Below, one piece after another: positions 34,671-42,565 of a DNA stretch of 64,000 nucleotides (the stretch's first letter is position 1; each line of letters opens with the position of its first letter). The notes under the pieces were generated by a model, which was given only the letters and a program-made list of their open reading frames with translations, was not told where the DNA came from and searched no databases. The stretch is from JACMLD01 sp039919885 (GTDB taxonomy: Bacteria; Bacteroidota; Bacteroidia; Chitinophagales; Chitinophagaceae), in contig JBDSEV010000092.1 of NCBI GenBank assembly GCA_039919885.1, forward strand, positions 5,132 through 69,131, written 5' to 3'. The position numbers were made by a program, and so were the translations under genes.

Positions 34671-35978
34671 TTAAGGTGTTTCAGCAAAAGGTATATCCGG
34701 CATTTTAACTTCCCCCGTTTTTGTACTGCCAGGTTTTGAGGAACTTTTTATTGCTACCATGGTTATTATGGCAGACAGAAAAAGTGAACCTGCCATAAAA
34801 ATATAAGAGGCACTGAAATTACCAGTCGTGCCGTTTAAATAACCAACCAGGTAAGAGCCGGCAAAAGAACCCAACGCGCCAAAACTGTTGATCAATGCAA
34901 TAGCACCACCGGAAACGTTTTTTGGTAAAATCTCTGTTATGATGGCAAAGAAGGGGCCATAGGGGGCGTACATGGCCCCGCCTGCAATAATCAGCAAAAC
35001 AAAGGACAACCAGAAATTACTAGTGCCCACCATGTAAGAGCCGTAAAATGCAACGGCGCCAATTAAAAGAAATGGCCAGATGAAAATTTTTCTGTTGAGT
35101 GTTTTATCAGAAAAATAAGAGGTACTTATCATGGCAACAATTGACAGTATAAACGGCACGGAAGTCAGCCATCCTGTTTTTACAATATTTGAATTGGGCG
35201 CCGCATTAATTATTGAAGGTAACCAGATCACAAAACCATATACTCCAATACTCCACAACGCATATTGCAGACTTAATAAAATAACTGTTTTTGATTTGAA
35301 TGCTTCGGCATAGTTTTTAACAGGCTTAATGCTTTGTTGCTCCAGGTGCAATGCATCTTCCAGGTCTTGTTTTTCTTTTTCAGTTAGCCATGTGGCATTT
35401 TTGGGTGCGTCCTCTACCAGCCGCCACCAGAAGAATGCCCAAATGATTGCAGGCACACCTTCATAAATAAACATCCAGCGCCAGCCAACAGATTTGATGA
35501 GATAGCCAGATAAAATGGACATCCATAATAGCGTTGCAGGATTGCCAAGGATTAAAAAAGTATTGGCGCGTGAACGTTCCGATTTGGTGAACCACCGGCT
35601 TAGAAAAATAATCATAGCAGGCATTACTGCACTTTCTACTACGCCGAGCATAAACCGTATGACGATTAGCAAATTGATATTACTGACCATGCCCGTTGCC
35701 ATTGCCAGTGCACCCCACAAAATGAGCGACCAGAAAATTAATTTCTTTGCACTTTTATTGGCCGCGTACAGTGCCCCGGGAATCTGGAAGAAGAAGTAGC
35801 CGAGGAAGAACAGCGACCCCAGTAATGACGATATGGAAGCGGTGATGTTTAGATCTTTGGCCATGCCGCCAGCGGCTGCAAAACCAAAATTGGCGCGGTC
35901 GAGGTAGGCTAAACTATAGGTGATAAAAGCAATCGGTATCAGGCGGTACCAGCGTTGCCTGGCAAGGGCGTTTGCCAT
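34671..35978 (-). CDS. MFS transporter, anion:cation symporter type
   Basis: 435 residues with 12 membrane helices. The start (YRLIPIAFITYSLAYLDRAN) and LGxFFLGYFFFQIPG pattern in helix 4 are the signature of the anion:cation symporter family, whose members carry hexuronates, glucarate/galactarate, tartrate or 2-keto sugar acids with protons. The motif FMLGVVESAVMPAM is the second family block. It sits between the PQQ dehydrogenase and the two RraA-like genes on the same strand, which fits uptake of an organic acid made by those enzymes. Confidence 0.88.
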   Translation of the reverse strand: MANALARQRWYRLIPIAFITYSLAYLDRANFGFAAAGGMAKDLNITASISSLLGSLFFLGYFFFQIPGALYAANKSAKKLIFWSLILWGALAMATGMVSNINLLIVIRFMLGVVESAVMPAMIIFLSRWFTKSERSRANTFLILGNPATLLWMSILSGYLIKSVGWRWMFIYEGVPAIIWAFFWWRLVEDAPKNATWLTEKEKQDLEDALHLEQQSIKPVKNYAEAFKSKTVILLSLQYALWSIGVYGFVIWLPSIINAAPNSNIVKTGWLTSVPFILSIVAMISTSYFSDKTLNRKIFIWPFLLIGAVAFYGSYMVGTSNFWLSFVLLIIAGGAMYAPYGPFFAIITEILPKNVSGGAIALINSFGALGSFAGSYLVGYLNGTTGNFSASYIFMAGSLFLSAIITMVAIKSSSKPGSTKTGEVKMPDIPFAETP

Positions 35979-36127
35979 ATTTTTATTTTATTTTATTGAA
36001 AGAAATGATTTTGCGCATTGTAAAATTCCGTTCCTTATTTTTTTTATTGAGGACAGCAACCGGCTGATAATTTTTTTGGCAAGTGTTTTCACCGACCAGC
36101 GGTATTGCCACATTTTTTATTAGCTGC

Positions 36128-37063
36128 TTACCATGTCCGCTTGCTCATAACTTTATCAAGTTCAGCACGCGTCATTTTACCCAGCGCAGGGTGTGTGTCT
36201 AGCCATTTGATGAACGCTGTTTTAATTTCATCCGTCCACTGACTGTCAATTTGCCCGGTAGAATATTTTCCTGTTTTCACCATTTCAAATCCAAATTTGT
36301 CTTTACGGATTACAAACTCCGCCGTAGCAATTACCTGTTCCGCCAGATGAGCAGGAATAAAAAGAATTCCTTCCCGAACGCCCAGCACCAGATCACCCGG
36401 CAACACCATTACATTGCCAATGCGTACAGGTGTGTTCAGTCCCATCAAAACCATTTCTTCCAGGAAAGAAGGATGAAAATCGCGGACAAATGCATTAAAA
36501 CCTGGCATTTCCTGCATTTCTCCCAGGTCCCTGGCAGCGCCATTAAAAACCACTCCATTGCCTGATTTGCTGTAAATAGAAGTGGCGAGCGTGGAACCCA
36601 TTAGCGTACCGCCACCAATTTTGCCAAAACCATCCGCTACATACACATCACCTTTGGTAAGCGTTTCTATGGGCCATGAATTAGTATTGCCTTTTCTTCC
36701 ATCCCGGCTAGTGCCACGGGCCTTTATGTTTTTTTCAATATCCGGCCTGCTGGGCATAAACATAGCGGTAACGGCGCGGCCAATAACAGGTTCGTTGTTG
36801 ACCGTTTTCCAATTGCCTTCAAACTGGTTAAGGTAGCCTTCATTTTTAAGTACGGTCCATGCGTCGTCAATATTAATTGACTTTGCCCTTTCCAGCAAGT
36901 CGTCGGGTATTTTCGGCCGGCCGTCTGCAAATCTTTCACCCTTCCATTCTGAGGTAAGAAAAACCATTTCTTCTTTTGAAATGGTTTGCGCATGCAGGGA
37001 ATGCAGATTAAAACAGACCGATGCGATTAATAATAGTAGCACAGCAATACAGATTTTGATCAT
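36128..37063 (-). CDS. Exported RraA-like aldolase-family protein (copy 1)
   Basis: 311 residues: a Sec signal peptide (1-25, ending HSLHAQ), a helical N-terminal extension of about 65 residues, and an RraA/HMG-CHA-aldolase fold. The characteristic Arg-Asp pair is at 178-179 (GVVFNGAARDLGEM). The first Asp of the known D-X20-R-D site is Ser157 here. True family members cleave 4-hydroxy-4-methyl-2-oxoglutarate-like or related keto acids to pyruvate with a divalent metal; others only inhibit RNase E. Export to the periplasm makes the second role impossible. It is about 35% like its neighbour copy 2 by eye. Confidence 0.8.
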   Translation of the reverse strand: MIKICIAVLLLLIASVCFNLHSLHAQTISKEEMVFLTSEWKGERFADGRPKIPDDLLERAKSINIDDAWTVLKNEGYLNQFEGNWKTVNNEPVIGRAVTAMFMPSRPDIEKNIKARGTSRDGRKGNTNSWPIETLTKGDVYVADGFGKIGGGTLMGSTLATSIYSKSGNGVVFNGAARDLGEMQEMPGFNAFVRDFHPSFLEEMVLMGLNTPVRIGNVMVLPGDLVLGVREGILFIPAHLAEQVIATAEFVIRKDKFGFEMVKTGKYSTGQIDSQWTDEIKTAFIKWLDTHPALGKMTRAELDKVMSKRTW

Positions 37064-37154
37064 CCTCGTTGGTTTTGCATTTTCAAATTGAATTGAGTAT
37101 TATTTTTATTACTGGTAAAAAACGCCGGCAATGTTTGAAAAAGGAAGCATAAAA

Positions 37155-37220
37155 CGTTCCTCCGGAACGAAACCTATTATGCCATTTCAGTTCTACCCAT
37201 AAATTGCTCCTACAGAGCAA
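37155..37220. repeat. Two-hairpin intergenic element
   Basis: A 15-bp palindrome CGTTCCTCCGGAACG (37155-37169) and a 17-bp palindrome TTGCTCCTACAGAGCAA (37204-37220) are separated by 34 bases containing TTCTACCCATAA. Similar paired hairpins around a TCTACC core are, from memory, a recurring intergenic repeat in this phylum. It lies between the two RraA-like genes. Confidence 0.55.
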
Positions 37221-37295
37221 AAATCCATTGGCGTATTGCTGTGGCGCAGGCAAAAAATAAAACCCAACATTAAAATCATAAAAATCCGCGTTCCA

Positions 37296-38228
37296 TCAAT
37301 GTCCTTCTTTTTCCAGGTATTCTTCAATTTCTTTTGGCGACACTGCCAGCTTCTTCGGATATTTTGCTACCCAGGCCCTGTATTCATTCTTAATAGCATC
37401 AGACCAGTCGCCATGCACCTGGCCCGAGGGGTACTTGCCCAATTGCAACATGTATCTTTCAAACTCATCGCGCAAGCCTACCAGTTCTGAGTTTTTAACC
37501 AGCTCATCTACCAGGTACGCGGGAATAAACACCACTCCATATTCATTTGCAAATACTACATCACCCGGAAAAACGGTTGCGTCGCCAATACGAACCGGTG
37601 CGTTGATGGAGGTAGGCGTCATATCTTTTATATAAGAAGGGTCGTGGCCTTTTACCCAGGCATTAAAACCTTTGGTGTCTTTCAGTTCCTGCATATCCCT
37701 GATGGAACCGTAAAAAATAACACCTTTTCCTGTTTTTCCGTAGATAGCATTGCCCAGGCTGGAGCCGATAAGCGTGCCATCTTTCTCCTTGCCAAAACCG
37801 TCTGCTACATAAATATCGCCTTTGGTTAAAACATCAATGGGCCATATATTGATACCACCTTTCTGTGAACGACCTTCCATCCTGCCTTGTTTTCTTATCA
37901 TTGAATCCAGGTCTGGTCTCGATGGCATAAACTGTGCGGTAACTACGCGGCCTACCATGGTTTGACCGGGTTTCAGGATGATCCAGTTTTTTTCCACCTG
38001 GTTGCGAAATCCTTTCCTTCCGAGAAATCCCCATATTTGTTCAAGGGTTGCCTCCTGCAAATGATCCAGCATAATGTCGGCCACTTTAGGACGGCCATCG
38101 GGGAAGCGTTCTCCCTTCCATTCCGGTGTTAACGCTTTAATATATTCTGGTGAAGCGCCAATTGACTGCGCCTGTGAAAAGACTGCGCATACAATAAATG
38201 CTAACAGTAAAAATGATTGTTTAAGCAT
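37296..38228 (-). CDS. Exported RraA-like aldolase-family protein (copy 2)
   Basis: 310 residues from the ATG at 38228, where a clear signal peptide starts (MLKQSFLLLAFIVCAVFSQAQ); an in-frame extension to 38327 lacks such a start. It has the same plan as copy 1: helical extension with FPDGRP and the RraA core with GVIFYGSIRDMQEL (Arg177, Asp178), and Ser156 instead of the first Asp of the D-X20-R-D site. Two copies side by side suggest a heteromer or two substrates. Encoded between copy 1 and the mannonate-dehydratase-like pair on the same strand. Confidence 0.82.
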   Translation of the reverse strand: MLKQSFLLLAFIVCAVFSQAQSIGASPEYIKALTPEWKGERFPDGRPKVADIMLDHLQEATLEQIWGFLGRKGFRNQVEKNWIILKPGQTMVGRVVTAQFMPSRPDLDSMIRKQGRMEGRSQKGGINIWPIDVLTKGDIYVADGFGKEKDGTLIGSSLGNAIYGKTGKGVIFYGSIRDMQELKDTKGFNAWVKGHDPSYIKDMTPTSINAPVRIGDATVFPGDVVFANEYGVVFIPAYLVDELVKNSELVGLRDEFERYMLQLGKYPSGQVHGDWSDAIKNEYRAWVAKYPKKLAVSPKEIEEYLEKEGH

Positions 38229-38420
38229 GGCAAGTGGTATAAATTTAGAAAAATGAATATAGTAAGATTTTATAACTGTTATGGGTGCAATTGCCAGGCA
38301 CCGGCAATGACGGCGTAAATGGCCCACACCATTATGCCCGTTACTGCTGATGCTTGCAGCGGCAGCGTATCTTTTTAATTGCCCGATCGCTGTATGTACG
38401 GGCCAATGCCCGGCCGCAAA

Positions 38421-39578
38421 TTACACCTGTTTACTACTGCTGATTGCTTGCATTAAACCCCGCATATAGCCAAAAGCATATAAAGAACCGATATTGCTGT
38501 AACCCGGATGTTCATTGCTGTCTCCCGCCATTGTTGGTACATGGTCTGGCCTGATAGGGCCTTTAAACCCGATATCATAATACGCCTTCATGGCTGCATA
38601 CATATCAATCTGCCCTTCATCGTGAAAGGTTTCTTCAAATTTAATACTGGGCTTTTTGCCGCTCAGGTCGCGTACATTTCTGAAATGAACGAAATGGATA
38701 TTGTCTTTTCCAAAATCTTTAACGGTAGCAGGTATATCTGCCCCCATCAGTGAAAAATTACCCTGGCACATCGTAATACCGTTGCTGGAACTTTTTACAA
38801 TATTGAGCATTCGCTTAAAATTCGGCACGCTGGTCATGATGCGCGAAATGCCTTTGATACTATCTACCTGGGGATCATCCGGGTGCATGGCCAGCTTCAT
38901 CCCTATTTTTTCTGCTTCCGGCACCACTGCCTTCAAAAAATATTCAAGGTTTTTCCAGAGCGCATCTTTGGATACCTGCCCATATTCGGTAACCGGCAGG
39001 TTTTTTACATCTTCGTAATCAAAAGCGGTTACCAATGCGCCGCCGCGGCCCGGTTTATCCATCTGCGTGCGGTACCAGCTAACCACCGGCATCCAGTTAT
39101 AGCAAATAACATCAATGCCGCCATACTGTTTCAGGTTCTTCATGAACGTTATGAAGTTGGCTATTTCCTCATCTTTACCGGCAAGACCAAGCTTAGTTTT
39201 TGTGCCCAGCGATGCAGGGCCTTCAATCACGTTTAATTTTAGGCCAGCCTTTACCCATGCATCTTTATTGGCAGTTAATGCCCTGGGATCCCAGGCCGTG
39301 GTATCTGTTAATCCACTCAGCTTAGGGTTGATGCCACCCACTGCGCCAAATACATCCATTTGTTTCATGAAGGCGATGCGGCGCTCATCCATGCCAGCGA
39401 AGTATGCTTCGCTCATGATCATTCCTGCGTCTTTAACTGCCGTATAAACATTTTCTTTTGTGGTTCCTTTTGTATTGATATTAGGTACCGACGCAATAGC
39501 TGCGCCCAGGCCGCCAACGGACATGGCCGAGGCCAGGGTGGCGCTTTTTTTAATAAAATCCCTGCGGTTGTTTTTCAT
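38421..39578 (-). CDS. Tat-exported mannonate-dehydratase-like protein (copy 1)
   Basis: 385 residues: a Tat signal (NNRRDFIKKSATLASAMSVG) and a TIM-barrel of the UxuA type. UxuA normally removes water from D-mannonate to give 2-keto-3-deoxygluconate in the cytoplasm. The metal and catalytic residues match: His232 (HPDDPQ), Cys271 (CQGNFS), His298 (HFRNV) and Asp345-His346 (RPDHVP), with CYNWMPVVSW as the barrel signature. The usual Arg after PDHG is replaced by PDHVPTM. Export, and the tandem copy next to it, are the unusual traits. The substrate may be a different sugar acid. Confidence 0.82.
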   Translation of the reverse strand: MKNNRRDFIKKSATLASAMSVGGLGAAIASVPNINTKGTTKENVYTAVKDAGMIMSEAYFAGMDERRIAFMKQMDVFGAVGGINPKLSGLTDTTAWDPRALTANKDAWVKAGLKLNVIEGPASLGTKTKLGLAGKDEEIANFITFMKNLKQYGGIDVICYNWMPVVSWYRTQMDKPGRGGALVTAFDYEDVKNLPVTEYGQVSKDALWKNLEYFLKAVVPEAEKIGMKLAMHPDDPQVDSIKGISRIMTSVPNFKRMLNIVKSSSNGITMCQGNFSLMGADIPATVKDFGKDNIHFVHFRNVRDLSGKKPSIKFEETFHDEGQIDMYAAMKAYYDIGFKGPIRPDHVPTMAGDSNEHPGYSNIGSLYAFGYMRGLMQAISSSKQV

Positions 39579-39679
39579 GTTTAGATGTTTTGATATTTAA
39601 TAATGAGTTGCGGCTACCTGCTCAGTGCTGGAGACAAGGTAAAAAGAAAGTTCAGGCACCGCATCCTGCAACACCGTCC

Positions 39680-40813
39680 TTATCCCTTGGCAGCATTTTT
39701 TTGTATTGATTCCAGCAGGCCGCGCATATACCCCAGCGCAAACAGTGTTCCGATAGTGCTGTAGCCCGGCCGCTCGTTACTATCGCCCGCCATAGTAGGT
39801 ACATGGTCTGGCCGGATGGCGCCTTTGTAGCCAATATCATAATACGCTTTCATAGCAGCATACATATCAATCTGACCTTCATCATGAAACGTCTCCGTAA
39901 ATTTAATACTTGGCTTTTGCCCGCTTAGATCCTGTACATTCCTGAAATGCACATAGTTGATTTTGCCGGCTTTTCCCCAGCGCCTTACCAGCGAAGGAAT
40001 GTCTGCACCCATCAGCGAAAAATTGCCCTGGCAAAGGGTTAACCCGCTGTATTTACTGGGTACAATGTTTAGCATACGATCAAAGTTCTCTACACTGGTC
40101 ATGATGCGGGAGATGCCTTTAAGACTGTCTACCTGCGGATCATCCGGGTGGAGCGACAAATTTATCCCTATTTTTTCTGCTTCCGGTACAACGGCTTTCA
40201 GAAAGTAGGTAAGGTTTTTCCAAAGCGTTTCTTTTGAAACTTTTCCGTAGGCTGTATCGGGTAAATCTTTTACATCCGCATAATCAAAAGAAGTCATCAG
40301 CGCACCGCCGCGGCCGGGGTTATCCATTTTACTCCTGAACCAGCTAACTACCGGCATCCAGTTATAGCAAATGGTGTCTACTTTGCCATATTGTTTTAGG
40401 TTCTTCATAAACGTTATGAAGTTGCCGATTTCTTCATCGCGGCCTGCCAGGCCAAGTTTTGTTTGTTCACCCAGTGCCGGCGGTCCTTCTACTACGTTCC
40501 ATTTCATGCCCAGTTTGTCCCATCCTTCTTTTACAGCCATGATGGCTTTCGGGTCCCAGGGTTTAAGATCGCCCGTATTGCGCGGACTGTTTACGGCGCC
40601 AAATACCGCCATCTGTTTAGCCAGCGCAATCCTCGGCGATTCAAAACCTGGAATAGAAAGCGAAAATTCCATACCACCATCTTTTGCCAGGCCGGCTGTA
40701 GTTGCAACCAATGCTGTATTGCTACGGGCTATTGCTGAACTGATACTTCCTATAGAAGCAGCCGCTGCCAGAGAAGCAGTTTTTTTTATAAAATCTCTCC
40801 GGTTATTTTCCAT
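39680..40813 (-). CDS. Tat-exported mannonate-dehydratase-like protein (copy 2)
   Basis: 377 residues, a close paralogue of copy 1 (most of the region after residue 120 is identical or conservative), with its own Tat signal (NNRRDFIKKTASLAAAASIG). Active-site residues are His222, Cys261, His289 and Asp336-His337. The two differ mainly in the N-terminal 110 residues, where copy 2 is shorter. It is the first enzyme gene after susD and probably shares its transcript. Confidence 0.82.
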   Translation of the reverse strand: MENNRRDFIKKTASLAAAASIGSISSAIARSNTALVATTAGLAKDGGMEFSLSIPGFESPRIALAKQMAVFGAVNSPRNTGDLKPWDPKAIMAVKEGWDKLGMKWNVVEGPPALGEQTKLGLAGRDEEIGNFITFMKNLKQYGKVDTICYNWMPVVSWFRSKMDNPGRGGALMTSFDYADVKDLPDTAYGKVSKETLWKNLTYFLKAVVPEAEKIGINLSLHPDDPQVDSLKGISRIMTSVENFDRMLNIVPSKYSGLTLCQGNFSLMGADIPSLVRRWGKAGKINYVHFRNVQDLSGQKPSIKFTETFHDEGQIDMYAAMKAYYDIGYKGAIRPDHVPTMAGDSNERPGYSTIGTLFALGYMRGLLESIQKNAAKG

Positions 40814-40863
40814 TTTTGATATTTTTTGGATGTTATCAGAAAAGGCATAAGGTTTATAGCGAA

Positions 40864-40890
40864 GGGTATGGGGTTTTGTGCCCTATACCC
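40864..40890 (-). other. Hairpin between susD and the dehydratase genes
   Basis: GGGTATGGGG pairs with CCCTATACCC around a short T-rich loop, one mismatch. On the minus strand it lacks a T-run after the stem. It could set different expression of susCD and of the enzyme genes by stopping or stabilising the message. Confidence 0.4.
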
Positions 40891-40904
40891 GCTGCGCCTG
40901 AATA

Positions 40905-42524
40905 CTATTTATCCCACCAAACCGGTGTTGTATATAAATCCGGCCCCTGGCTGGCAACCGCTGCATCATAATTTTCTTTGTTCAATGCGGCTTCACTAAC
41001 GGGGTACTTTAACCGTAGCAGCATTTTACCACCCGTAAAATTGCCCGGGTAATTGGGCGGTACCAATGCCGGGATACCGGTCCGGCGGATATTGGCAAAA
41101 GACTCAAAATTATCGTACAGCATGAACATCGCAAGGTAAAACTGCGTGTGTATCTGTTCCATTTGCTGGCTAAGGCCGGTGCCTACCGGGTTGGCTGCCA
41201 CATACGCATCAATGCTGGTTTGCGGTATGGAGAAAGCCGCAGGTGATCCAAACAACACAGGTGTTGGAAAAATACTTGTCATCTTCATGGATGCATTAAT
41301 GCCGTTTGCATAATGCGTGGCAGCAGAAGAAGCATCCCACCCACGGGCAGAAGCCTCTGCCAGCAGGAACTCAACCTCTGCATAACTTTGCAATACCGTA
41401 GGGGCAACGAGGCTGGCAATGGTACCGGTGTTTGGCTCAGAGTAATTAACCAGCTGATCAATGCTCCATCCCGGAATTACATTCTTAATGGTAGACGCAT
41501 CGTAGCCATTGGGTAAGCCTTTTTGTAAAGCAGGGTTGGTAGACGCAGGCAGCTTTGCGTTTTGCTGGCTAAGGACATTTCCTTCCCATAAGGTGCAATA
41601 AAATGGAATTCTCGGATCATTCCTGGACTGCAGCATATCCACCAGTGTTTTGGCCAGTTTTACCAAACCCTTGCCCTGGTTGGATTCAGGAAAACTTTCG
41701 CGTTTCAATTCGGCTGCATCCCTGTTTTCTGAATTGGTAGAACCAGTTGTATGCTTTACATAGGCGATATCATCATTACTTTTCATAACGCCACCGGCAA
41801 TTGCTTTCAGTACCCATTCTTTGGATTTCGCTGCATCTACATTGCTGAGGCGCATGCCCAGGCGCAACATCATTGAATAGCCAAAAGTTTTCCATTTGGT
41901 AGTACTGCCGCCGTACATAATATCGGCAGCGCCCATATTTGATTTGGAAGGATCCAGTTGTTTGATAGCGGTTTCCAGCTCGGTCAGCATTTTTGGATAA
42001 ATGTCTGATTGCTTGTCATACCTGGGTTTAAAAAGGGCATCGGTGTAACCTTTGCCGGCATCGGTGTAAGGAACATCTCCATAGATATCCGTGGCCCGGT
42101 GCAATACAAATACGCGGAAGATACTGCCGATTGCATAATAATTAACCAGGTCTGGCTTGTCTTTGGTAAGACTAATCATCTGTGCCAGTTCTTTCAGGTG
42201 AATGGGATAAATGGTTTCAAACAGATCTCCAAATTGTCCGTTCTCAAAATTTTTGTCGCCAGACCAGTTGGTTCCCAATGCCGCCATGTACTGGTTGGTA
42301 CCTGCAAAATATTTGATACTTACGCGGTTGCGGTCTGCAGTGCCTACGCCTGCCGTTCTTACCTGGCTCATGGTAAAAAGATTACCCAGCACCGGTTCGG
42401 TGTAGGCATTGGGGTTTGTATTCATGTCTTCAAAACCCTTGTCGCAGGAGCTGATGCCCACAGCCAGTGAAAACGCCATACCCAGCACCAGCACGCGGTT
42501 TAAATGTTGTTTTATATAATTCAT
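40905..42524 (-). CDS. SusD/RagB family outer-membrane lipoprotein (locus 1)
   Basis: 539 residues. Lipobox AVGISSC (Cys27), then the SusD-like fold of the second Pfam SusD class (GFEDMNTNPNAYTEP at the start), with tetratricopeptide helices in the first half. SusD binds glycans at the cell surface and works as a lid on SusC. It is encoded 41 bases after the SusC gene. The ligand is unknown; neighbouring enzymes suggest an acidic sugar or its polymer. Confidence 0.9.
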   Translation of the reverse strand: MNYIKQHLNRVLVLGMAFSLAVGISSCDKGFEDMNTNPNAYTEPVLGNLFTMSQVRTAGVGTADRNRVSIKYFAGTNQYMAALGTNWSGDKNFENGQFGDLFETIYPIHLKELAQMISLTKDKPDLVNYYAIGSIFRVFVLHRATDIYGDVPYTDAGKGYTDALFKPRYDKQSDIYPKMLTELETAIKQLDPSKSNMGAADIMYGGSTTKWKTFGYSMMLRLGMRLSNVDAAKSKEWVLKAIAGGVMKSNDDIAYVKHTTGSTNSENRDAAELKRESFPESNQGKGLVKLAKTLVDMLQSRNDPRIPFYCTLWEGNVLSQQNAKLPASTNPALQKGLPNGYDASTIKNVIPGWSIDQLVNYSEPNTGTIASLVAPTVLQSYAEVEFLLAEASARGWDASSAATHYANGINASMKMTSIFPTPVLFGSPAAFSIPQTSIDAYVAANPVGTGLSQQMEQIHTQFYLAMFMLYDNFESFANIRRTGIPALVPPNYPGNFTGGKMLLRLKYPVSEAALNKENYDAAVASQGPDLYTTPVWWDK

Positions 42525-42565
42525 ATAATTTTATTTTAGCGATAATAATCTCAGTTCAATGTCAT

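Noticed and set aside
36128..38228. RraA-like proteins as RNase E regulators
   Set aside because: Both have signal peptides, so they cannot act on cytoplasmic RNase E; an aldolase-like role is more plausible.
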